A DNA stretch of 28,938 nucleotides from positions 1 through 28,938 of the forward strand of contig CAZQQU010000018.1 of assembly GCA_964595625.1 (NCBI GenBank). Reading direction: 5' to 3'. Below are positions 21,878 to 28,938 of the stretch, in pieces. The notes under the pieces are model-generated. The model saw only the letters and a program-made list of their open reading frames with translations. It did not search any database and was not told where the DNA came from. The stretch comes from CAZQQU01 sp964595625 (lineage in GTDB: Bacteria; Bacteroidota; Bacteroidia; Flavobacteriales; Flavobacteriaceae). The position numbers and the translations under genes are program-made. Position 1 is the stretch's first letter, and the number at the start of each line of letters is the position of its first letter.

Positions 21878-24800
21878 TTACAGTATCACTAATTTTTCAG
21901 TTTTTTCGGCTTTCTTGCCTGTAAGTGTAGATTTTACCGTCAGCTTGTAAATATACACTCCTTTCCCTATTCTATCTCCAAAATCATCGCGACCGTCCCA
22001 GGTAATATCTCGGGATAAAAATCCATCGGTAACTACTACTTGGTTTCGTGTCCAAACTACTTTCCCGGTAACGGTAAAAACCTGTACTTGGACCTCCAAT
22101 GGTTCAAAAGGACGGTTGTGATTAAACCAAAACTCGGTATAATTCACAAAGGGATTGGGATAATTAAGTACGCGTTCTAATTTTATTTTGTCGTCACCCA
22201 CTACTACAAAATGAATTTCAGCCACCGACGAATTGTTATATACGTCCCAGGCTTTGACGGTCAGGGTGTGGAGACCTTCTTCTAAATTGCGTAAACGATA
22301 GGTCAGAGATCCTTTGGTATAATCATCGACTTCTGATTGGTAATATTGGTTTAAGATAAAAGGTTCGGATTCGTCACCATCCAAAATGGCCACGATATCG
22401 TGACCAATTCCACTGGAAGTATTAATACCATTTTCATCCTCAAAATCTGCAATGAGCAGGGGTGAGTTATTGGTTATTCCTCCATCTACAAAATTGCGAT
22501 CGTTCATATACAAACGAATTTTCGGACCTTGATTATCCTCGGGAGCATTTAAATTAAGCCCTCCTACTTTAATTTGATCGTTGTAACCGGCATGGTCTTC
22601 TAAGGAGCCATCCCTTTTGGCATATAGATTAACCCTTCCGTGCCCCACGGGCATTGCGATATCTCGAGGAACTACAAATTCAAATTCAAATTTACCGTTG
22701 GTAATAGTAGCTTTACCGTTAAAAATGGTTTCTCCTAACGTTTTAAAATCCATGATCACCAAACCATTTTCATCGCTAATATTATCGTTTCCTAAAGTTC
22801 TTCTGTTTAAATCTTTATCAAAGACTTTGGCTTCTAATATTCCGTTGTAGTTAGTTACCAAATTACCATTACTATCTACAACTTCTCCTCCTAGACGTAT
22901 TTTACTCAAGGCTTTAAGTGTATCTGAGGCCGAACTGATAGGTGCACCATTGATGGTCGTCAACTTGACCTCTTTTTTACCAAAGGCTAAATGGAGAGCG
23001 GGATCTCCCATATAAGCGATAACAAATCTATTTTCTTTAGAAGATGAATTTTTAGTGACCATCAAACTTTCGGCAGGATTACGAATGCTAACCCCGGTGT
23101 TTAACCCAAACATATGGGTGGCTAAGAGTTCGTTGGTATTAATTCCTATATCTACATAAAGCTTTCTGGTTGTAGTTATTAGACCGATAAAGCCTCCTTC
23201 GACATTCCAATATGCATATTCTCCACCGGTAGGTCGTAAGGGATTATCAAAACGGGAAAACTCACAAGTGATGGTGATAAAAAGAGGATACTTATTACGA
23301 TTCTTATAGTTCTGTACAGAAAATTTGGTGACTATGTATTCATGCGCCAATCCGTCTTCGCCCCCATGGCCAAAATAATTAAACACCAAAGCACCCACAT
23401 CAATCGCATTTTCAATGGCTTCATTGACTTTGGGGTAGCGGTTACCACCGGCAGAGGTTTCTTGCAAGTACGAATCAGAGTGAATTTTAATCACATTGAT
23501 AGAAGGACGGTTGTCCCAAACTAAATCGGCTAAATCGTTTAAAGAGAATTGCAATACGATATCTTGTTCTTTATCCACATCATCTGAAATAAAAACAGCA
23601 TTATTGCGCCAGTTTCCATAACTCACTTCCGAATAATAAGCAATGATTTTATCGACCATGGCATTGGCTAGGCTAACATTATCCACTACAATTCTTCCGA
23701 TGGCAATGTCTTGTCTTTCGGTATTGCCCATTCTACCTTCATTTTGGTCCATCATTCCGTAAAAATCATCACTAAAAAAGGTAGATACTGTAGATAAATG
23801 TCCTCCAGAATCTCTTTTGTGATAGGTAGGTACCATATTGTTATTTTGGTTCACAAAATTTTTATAATCCACCGAGGTATCACCAAACAGGCACACGTAT
23901 TTCAATCGTTCTATATCGGAAGAGCCGTTATCATACACATATTTTATAAAATTTCTAATAGCTGCAATATCCTGTTTACCGGTACTAAACTCGTTGTAAA
24001 TTTTATCTGTGGTAACTACTCTAACGCGCAATCCATTGACAGTGCGATGGTGGTTGGCCAATCGCAAAGCGGGCTGGAGCAATTTTGAGGAAGTGATTAT
24101 CAAATAGTCAATATCTTCAAACTCTCCTTGGTTGTTTAAAAAAATAGTTCCTTTTAAGTTTTGATTAGCCACTCGAGGTTGATTGACTGCCACCGGCAAG
24201 TAATAATCAGCCGGGTCGATAGCCAAATATTTTCTTACTTGACCCATTGTGGCTTTTATGGTAAAGTTTGAAGCACCTTCTTGGTTAATTTTAGTAGTGA
24301 CATTATGCGGATCAGTAACATCCCAAATTTGACTTATTTGAGTGGCATTACTTAGTATGTATTGACCGATACCCTCCAATTCGGCTGCAGCGTCGTAGCG
24401 GAAAATCATTTGCTTTCCATAAGCGGTTAGATGTCGTAAAGCGTTTAGTGCAATATAATCTACGAAGGCATTACTGGCGGGATTTCCCATATTGTTATAA
24501 CTCAGATTCACGGTAATGTTCTCTGAGGGTGCCGCAAAATTATCGGAGTGAATTTTTATGGATGCACTCGTATAACTGGTAGGCATGATTTTATGAAGCA
24601 TAATATTCGATAAATCTTGCCCGTTGACATTTAATTTAATATAAGTTTCCACCTCAGAAATACCAATTAAAACCAAACGTATATCTACCGGTTGTCCCAA
24701 CACTATATTTGGAAAATTAAATTCAAAGGCCTGCTCATTATTGATATCGAAACGATTCCCATACCACCTTCTTCCCAACATGGCAGGGTTCATTTCGTCG

Positions 24801-25690
24801 ATCTCGTGAAACTGGTAATCGTTAAATTGGGTAATAGTCACCTGAGCCGAACCGGAGGGTTCTAGGTAATTTTGAATTCTTTTGCCGTATTCACCATCCG
24901 CAGTAATATAATAATAAGCATTGTCGTCATACACATTGTGGTGGGTATCGCTCGCTTCATTATATTCTGCTGAAATTCCATAAAAAAGTATGTGATCTTG
25001 ACTGTCAAAACTTCCGTCCTGTTCACCGACTACCTGAATAGCATTTTCGACTAAATCGTAACTGAGAGTCTGATTGTTTAGATAGGGTAGCATCAACGAA
25101 CCGTTTCCATAGATTTTAATTTTTCGGGGATCAATCGAGCTTACATCCATCCCTAAGTTCTCTAAAAAGCTTCGGTCAATTTTGTGAACGCCCGTTTTTT
25201 CTACTTTAAATCGGTACCAATTACCCGATGCTAGTATAGAATTGGTGATTCCGCTTAAATTTTTTTGAGGAGGCTGTTTGTAGGAATAAGACACCTCAAG
25301 AGAAACTATTTTTTTATAGGCACCGTTTTGTCGCACTATAGCCGGGTGTTCCAGAATGGTATAGATTTGATTTCGAGCGTAATGGCTGATAATACTAAAT
25401 TGCGCTTCCTGAGGAACCGAACTTTTAGACACATTTTGTAATTGGTCAGCCGGAAGATCTTGATATACTATATTTCTAATTTGTAAACTACCCGGGTTCG
25501 CATGCCCAGAATCTTCCCAAAGATGACTATATATATTAGTTTCTTGGTCGTAGAATAAAGGATTCGCTAAAGAACCCGACTCAGATTGTGCGCTAAATTG
25601 AGGTTCCAGCCAATCCAAAGTCACTTTTCTTACCTGTGAATAAAGTGAAATGCTAAATAATAAACTGAGAGTAATTAATTTTTGTTTCAT
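21878..25690 (-). CDS. porU: T9SS sortase PorU (peptidase C25-like)
   Basis: 1270 residues from ATG 25690 (MKQKLITLSLLFSISLYSQ, a normal signal peptide); an ATG at 25705 would add five residues. PorU is the cell-surface gingipain-like sortase that removes the C-terminal sorting domain of T9SS cargo and attaches the protein to A-LPS. The N-terminal half has beta-rich modules, and the C25 catalytic region lies around 535-900. The catalytic dyad is His775 in 'NYFGHGGEDG' and Cys809 in 'ITITCEFSRFDN', 34 residues apart, as in gingipains and P. gingivalis PorU. The C-terminus carries its own FlgD/CTD-like domain ('NYPNPFVNYTEFWFNHN' to 'GVYIYKLTVKS'). It is divergent from gldJ and upstream of porV, the usual flavobacterial arrangement. 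Confidence 0.96.
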   Translation of the reverse strand: MKQKLITLSLLFSISLYSQVRKVTLDWLEPQFSAQSESGSLANPLFYDQETNIYSHLWEDSGHANPGSLQIRNIVYQDLPADQLQNVSKSSVPQEAQFSIISHYARNQIYTILEHPAIVRQNGAYKKIVSLEVSYSYKQPPQKNLSGITNSILASGNWYRFKVEKTGVHKIDRSFLENLGMDVSSIDPRKIKIYGNGSLMLPYLNNQTLSYDLVENAIQVVGEQDGSFDSQDHILFYGISAEYNEASDTHHNVYDDNAYYYITADGEYGKRIQNYLEPSGSAQVTITQFNDYQFHEIDEMNPAMLGRRWYGNRFDINNEQAFEFNFPNIVLGQPVDIRLVLIGISEVETYIKLNVNGQDLSNIMLHKIMPTSYTSASIKIHSDNFAAPSENITVNLSYNNMGNPASNAFVDYIALNALRHLTAYGKQMIFRYDAAAELEGIGQYILSNATQISQIWDVTDPHNVTTKINQEGASNFTIKATMGQVRKYLAIDPADYYLPVAVNQPRVANQNLKGTIFLNNQGEFEDIDYLIITSSKLLQPALRLANHHRTVNGLRVRVVTTDKIYNEFSTGKQDIAAIRNFIKYVYDNGSSDIERLKYVCLFGDTSVDYKNFVNQNNNMVPTYHKRDSGGHLSTVSTFFSDDFYGMMDQNEGRMGNTERQDIAIGRIVVDNVSLANAMVDKIIAYYSEVSYGNWRNNAVFISDDVDKEQDIVLQFSLNDLADLVWDNRPSINVIKIHSDSYLQETSAGGNRYPKVNEAIENAIDVGALVFNYFGHGGEDGLAHEYIVTKFSVQNYKNRNKYPLFITITCEFSRFDNPLRPTGGEYAYWNVEGGFIGLITTTRKLYVDIGINTNELLATHMFGLNTGVSIRNPAESLMVTKNSSSKENRFVIAYMGDPALHLAFGKKEVKLTTINGAPISSASDTLKALSKIRLGGEVVDSNGNLVTNYNGILEAKVFDKDLNRRTLGNDNISDENGLVIMDFKTLGETIFNGKATITNGKFEFEFVVPRDIAMPVGHGRVNLYAKRDGSLEDHAGYNDQIKVGGLNLNAPEDNQGPKIRLYMNDRNFVDGGITNNSPLLIADFEDENGINTSSGIGHDIVAILDGDESEPFILNQYYQSEVDDYTKGSLTYRLRNLEEGLHTLTVKAWDVYNNSSVAEIHFVVVGDDKIKLERVLNYPNPFVNYTEFWFNHNRPFEPLEVQVQVFTVTGKVVWTRNQVVVTDGFLSRDITWDGRDDFGDRIGKGVYIYKLTVKSTLTGKKAEKTEKLVIL

Positions 25691-25856
25691 AGTCTTCCTA
25701 CCCATAACGTGAGAATCGTGTGCTTATTTTTTAATTGCAACTTATTTTATTAAATAATAATATATAGTTTTTAACGTTGTTGAAACTAAATCTGTTTTAT
25801 TTAAGAGCCTCCTAGTGCTTGGAATAAACACTTTATTTTAAAATATAAAAATAATA

Positions 25857-25886
25857 TTGTCATTTACACGTTAATTACTATATTGC
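25857..25886 (+). promoter_or_regulatory. Weak promoter candidate for gldJ
   Basis: TTG (25857-25859), a 19-bp spacer, then TATATTGC (25879-25886), which misses the last two bases of TAnnTTTG. It would start transcription ~30 nt before the gldJ ATG. The 216-bp gap to porU holds no gene. Confidence 0.28.
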
Positions 25887-25921
25887 GTGCCAAATTTACG
25901 CTTTTTTCAAACCAATAAACT

Positions 25922-27595
25922 ATGAGAAAAAAACCTTTAATACCAATGCTTGTAATTATTTTTCTTACAAGTGGTTTATTCTTAGGCTGTAGCAAATCAA
26001 GAGATTACAAAAATAGTTCCCGGGCTACCGGATGGAAACTCAACGATAGAGAAGGAGGGTTCCAATTCAATACCCGATTTAAAGAGCAAGAACCCGGACC
26101 TGGTTTGGTATTTATTGAAGGTGGTACTTTTACTATGGGTAAAGTACAAGATGACCCCATGAGAGATTGGAACAACGTGCCTAATCAACAACACGTACAA
26201 TCTTTTTATATGGATGAGACCGAGGTCACTAATTTGATGTATTTAGAATACTTAGATTGGGTCAAAAAAGTGTTTCCACCCGACAATGAAAATTATAGAA
26301 AAATATACGAGGGAGTTCTTCCCGATACTTTAGTTTGGAGAAATCGTTTAGGTTTTAACGAAACTATGACTAATAATTATCTTCGACACCCTGCTTTCTC
26401 GGACTATCCTGTCGTTGGAGTAAGCTGGATTCAAGCTGTAGAATTCTCTAAATGGCGTACCGATAGGGTCAATGAATATCAATTAGAGAAAGAAGGCTAT
26501 ACGAAGAAAAATGCGCGACTTAAAGATGTCGATGCGAGTACTACATTCAGTACATACACCTACTTGCAATCCCCCAATGACAGCTACGGTGGAAATACGG
26601 ACATACTTCAAGGAGGAAAAACCTCTCAAAGAAAACAAAAAGATAGCTTAAATCAATTTGTGAAGCTTCAAGACGGGGTGTTTTATCCCGATTATAGATT
26701 ACCAACCGAAGCCGAATGGGAATATGCCGCTTTAGGTTTAGGTAGTGTTCGAGAGTACAATATGTACCGAGGTAAAAAGAAATACCCTTGGGATGGCCAA
26801 TACACCCGTTCTGGAAGTCGAAGAACTCGAGGTGATCAAATGGCCAACTTCAAACAAGGCCGTGGTGATTACGGAGGAATAGCCGGCTGGAGTGACGACG
26901 GAGCCGATATTACTAATGCTGTTAAATCATACAAACCCAATGATTTTGGATTGTACGATATGGCTGGCAACGTAGCTGAATGGGTAGCTGATGTGTATCG
27001 CCCTATTATTGATAGCGAATTTAATGACTTCAATTACCACAGAGGTAATATCTATACTAAAAATGCGATTGATGAAACTGGTAAAGTTGTGATAGTTACT
27101 ACCGAAGATATCGTTTACGATACTTTGAGTAACGGAAAAATCATTGCTCGTAATTTCCCCGGAGAAATTTTACAAGTTCCGGTTGATGAAAATGAAACCT
27201 ATTTGAGAATTAATTTCTCGGAAAGTGATCAACGCAATTTCCGTGATGGGGATAAGAGATCCAACAGGAATTTCTATAACTTTGGTATGGAAACAGAAGA
27301 AGGAGTTGCGCAAAACACTACCAACGAAATGTACAATTCACCACAGCACCTAGTTGAAAGCGATAGTTTAGGTGGTCTGATCAGACAATACGACAAAGCC
27401 AATGACCGTACTACACTAATCAATGATAATGTTCGAGTGTACAAAGGAGGTTCTTGGAGAGACAGAAACTACTGGTTAGATCCTGCACAAAGAAGATACT
27501 TCCCGCAAGATATGGCAACCGACTATATCGGGTTTAGAAATGCTATGTCGCGCGTAGGTTCAAAATCCCAAAAAGGAAAAAGAGCTCGAAACTAA
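25922..27595 (+). CDS. gldJ: Gliding motility lipoprotein GldJ
   Basis: A 557-residue lipoprotein essential for gliding and T9SS function in Flavobacterium johnsoniae, where it forms helical bands along the cell and stabilises other Gld proteins such as GldK. The lipobox is LFLGC with the lipidated Cys23. The body is an FGE-sulfatase (SUMF1) fold: 'FIEGGTFTMGKV' (~73-84), 'MDETEVTNLMYLEYL', 'YPVVGVSWIQAVEFSKW', 'RLPTEAEWEYAALG', 'DFGLYDMAGNVAEWVADVY' and 'VYKGGSWRDRNYWLDPAQRRYF'. The formylglycine-generating Cys pair is absent, so it is structural and not an oxidase. Two family-specific insertions lie in the middle (~195-245) and before the last strand (~375-505). A strong terminator follows, then murF. 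Confidence 0.97.
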   Translation: MRKKPLIPMLVIIFLTSGLFLGCSKSRDYKNSSRATGWKLNDREGGFQFNTRFKEQEPGPGLVFIEGGTFTMGKVQDDPMRDWNNVPNQQHVQSFYMDETEVTNLMYLEYLDWVKKVFPPDNENYRKIYEGVLPDTLVWRNRLGFNETMTNNYLRHPAFSDYPVVGVSWIQAVEFSKWRTDRVNEYQLEKEGYTKKNARLKDVDASTTFSTYTYLQSPNDSYGGNTDILQGGKTSQRKQKDSLNQFVKLQDGVFYPDYRLPTEAEWEYAALGLGSVREYNMYRGKKKYPWDGQYTRSGSRRTRGDQMANFKQGRGDYGGIAGWSDDGADITNAVKSYKPNDFGLYDMAGNVAEWVADVYRPIIDSEFNDFNYHRGNIYTKNAIDETGKVVIVTTEDIVYDTLSNGKIIARNFPGEILQVPVDENETYLRINFSESDQRNFRDGDKRSNRNFYNFGMETEEGVAQNTTNEMYNSPQHLVESDSLGGLIRQYDKANDRTTLINDNVRVYKGGSWRDRNYWLDPAQRRYFPQDMATDYIGFRNAMSRVGSKSQKGKRARN

Positions 27596-27618
27596 TTATA
27601 ATGACAATATAATATACT

Positions 27619-27645
27619 AAGGCCTCAAATTTTGAGGCCTTTTTT
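27619..27645 (+). terminator. Rho-independent terminator after gldJ
   Basis: AAGGCCTCAAA / TTTGAGGCCTT inverted repeat running into six T, 24 nt after the gldJ stop. It should at least attenuate read-through into murF, whose ATG is 14 nt further on. Confidence 0.9.
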
Positions 27646-27658
27646 ATACCTTTATAAA

Positions 27659-28938
27659 ATGACTATACCTGAAATTCACCAATGTTTTTTACAATGTAAG
27701 ACCATTAATATAGATAGCCGAACTATCACTCCCGGTCAATTGTTTATTGCCCTTCGGGGTGAAAATTTTGATGGAAATCAGTATGCTCAAAAAGCTATCG
27801 AAGCAGGTGCTGCTTATGCCATTATAGACAACCCCAATTATCAGCTAGCAGGAAAAACCATATTTGTCGATGATTGCCTTACCACTTTACAACAACTCGC
27901 CACTTACCATCGAGAATATCTCAATATTCCAATTCTTGCACTCACCGGAAGTAATGGGAAAACAACGACCAAAGAACTCATCAATCAAGTTCTTTCACAA
28001 AAATATCAAACAACTGCTACTCAAGGTAATCTAAATAATCACATCGGCGTACCACTAACGTTACTATCCATGGATACCCATACCCAATTCGGTATTGTCG
28101 AAATGGGTGCCAATCACCCCGGAGAAATTAAAAATCTTTGTGAAATAGCTAATCCAGATTTCGGATATATCACCAATTTTGGAAAAGCACACCTCGAAGG
28201 TTTTGGCTCTTTGGAAGGCGTTATCAATGCCAAATCAGAGTTGTATCATTTTCTAAATAAAAAAAATAAAAAAGTATTTGTTAATACCGATGACCCAAAT
28301 CAGTATAAACAAGCTAAAGGTATCGAACAAATTACTTTTGGAAGTAATAGTGATAACCAAGTTCAAGTTGTAAAGTCCAATCAATCCTTTCCATACTTAT
28401 CTGTTTACCATAACAATACTGTAATAAATACCCAACTCATTGGGAATTATAATTTTTCTAATGTTGCAGCGGCTATTACCATAGGTATTCATTTTGAAGT
28501 GCCTTTGGAAGACATAAAAAAAGCAATTGAAAACTACATACCCCAAAATAATCGTTCGCAAATTATTCATAAAAAAACCAATACCATTATATTAGACGCA
28601 TATAATGCTAACCCAAGTAGTATGGAAGCAGCCATTCATAATTTTGAATTATTACACGCCTCCAAAAAAGTGATTTTTTTAGGAGATATGTTTGAGTTAG
28701 GTTCTTCATCAACTGTAGAGCACCAAAATATTGTAGATTTACTCCAAAAATGCACATTCGATCAAATCTATTTATTGGGAAATCACTTCTCAAAAACCAT
28801 ACTCGCCACCGCAAATATTCAGCAATTTCAAAATTTTGAGCAGTTTCAATCTCAATTCATACCTTCTCTTCACAATACGCACATACTTATCAAAGGCTCA
28901 CGCAGTATGAAGATGGAACGTATTCTCGATTTATTATA
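27659..28938 (+). CDS. murF: UDP-N-acetylmuramoyl-tripeptide--D-alanyl-D-alanine ligase (partial at window end)
   Basis: 426 codons are visible and the window ends with 'TA' of what is probably the stop codon, so the protein is essentially complete. MurF adds D-Ala-D-Ala to the UDP-MurNAc tripeptide, the last cytoplasmic step of peptidoglycan precursor synthesis. The three Mur-ligase domains are present: an N-terminal UDP-binding part with 'IDSRTITPGQLFIALRGENFDG'; the central ATPase with P-loop 'ALTGSNGKTTTKELI' (~98-112), 'QGNLNNHIGVPLTLL' and 'VEMGANHPGEI'; and a C-terminal part with 'ILDAYNANPSSMEAAI' and 'VIFLGDMFELG'. At ~426 residues it is slightly shorter than E. coli MurF (452). The gldJ-murF order recurs in Flavobacteriaceae. 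It has no clear promoter of its own in the 14-nt gap. Confidence 0.95.
   Translation, partial: MTIPEIHQCFLQCKTINIDSRTITPGQLFIALRGENFDGNQYAQKAIEAGAAYAIIDNPNYQLAGKTIFVDDCLTTLQQLATYHREYLNIPILALTGSNGKTTTKELINQVLSQKYQTTATQGNLNNHIGVPLTLLSMDTHTQFGIVEMGANHPGEIKNLCEIANPDFGYITNFGKAHLEGFGSLEGVINAKSELYHFLNKKNKKVFVNTDDPNQYKQAKGIEQITFGSNSDNQVQVVKSNQSFPYLSVYHNNTVINTQLIGNYNFSNVAAAITIGIHFEVPLEDIKKAIENYIPQNNRSQIIHKKTNTIILDAYNANPSSMEAAIHNFELLHASKKVIFLGDMFELGSSSTVEHQNIVDLLQKCTFDQIYLLGNHFSKTILATANIQQFQNFEQFQSQFIPSLHNTHILIKGSRSMKMERILDLL

Noticed and set aside
23798..24088. 96-codon plus-strand frame within porU
   Set aside because: Antisense shadow; porU is continuous with catalytic residues in place.

Overview
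The window looks like a chromosomal segment of a marine-type Flavobacteriaceae bacterium (phylum Bacteroidota). The evidence is the low GC content, gliding and type IX secretion (T9SS) genes (porU, porV, gldJ), secreted proteins ending in T9SS sorting domains, Bacteroidota-type -7 promoter boxes (TAnnTTTG) and a near absence of Shine-Dalgarno sequences. I see no rRNA, tRNA, CRISPR array, transposase or integrase.

Layout. At 0.1-6.3 kb are a secreted Ig-like/T9SS cargo protein, a THUMP-type rRNA methyltransferase, the RdgB/HAM1 nucleotide-pool sanitising enzyme, a rhomboid protease, a SIMPL-domain secreted protein and a lone MacB/FtsX-type permease. At 6.3-9.2 kb is a plus-strand module with a secreted M43-like metalloprotease (T9SS cargo) and a small lipoprotein. 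It is bounded by two diverged direct repeats, each holding the 3' end of the same HEAT-like gene. At 9.2-15.6 kb follow that HEAT-like gene (frameshifted), a CobB-type sirtuin, trmH, a GNAT acetyltransferase, an acyl-CoA dehydrogenase, an alpha-aspartyl dipeptidase and a FecCD/FecE-type importer lacking a local binding protein. At 15.7-19.1 kb are rpmH, with a clear promoter and terminator, and a short-form carB. At 19.1-28.9 kb are PspC and DUF2851 proteins, porV and porU on the minus strand, then gldJ and murF on the plus strand; murF reaches the window edge with only the last base of its stop codon missing.

How the genes relate. PorU (sortase) and PorV (outer-membrane shuttle) act on proteins with C-terminal sorting domains. 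Two such proteins are encoded here: the Ig-like protein at the left edge and the metalloprotease. GldJ belongs to the gliding/T9SS machinery.

The most unusual part is the 6.3-9.75 kb region. The metalloprotease reading frame has no in-frame ATG before its signal-peptide core. An ATG 58 bp upstream is separated from it by a run of 10 C, and nine C would join the two frames, so this is a candidate phase-variable secreted protease (or an assembly error, or a decayed start). The module also appears to have been inserted beside the HEAT-like gene, leaving a copy of that gene's 3' end on its far side. Other points of note are a basic 39-codon ORF between the rpmH promoter and rpmH, a CarB without its allosteric domain, and a 10-bp tandem duplication across the start codon of the DUF2851 gene.
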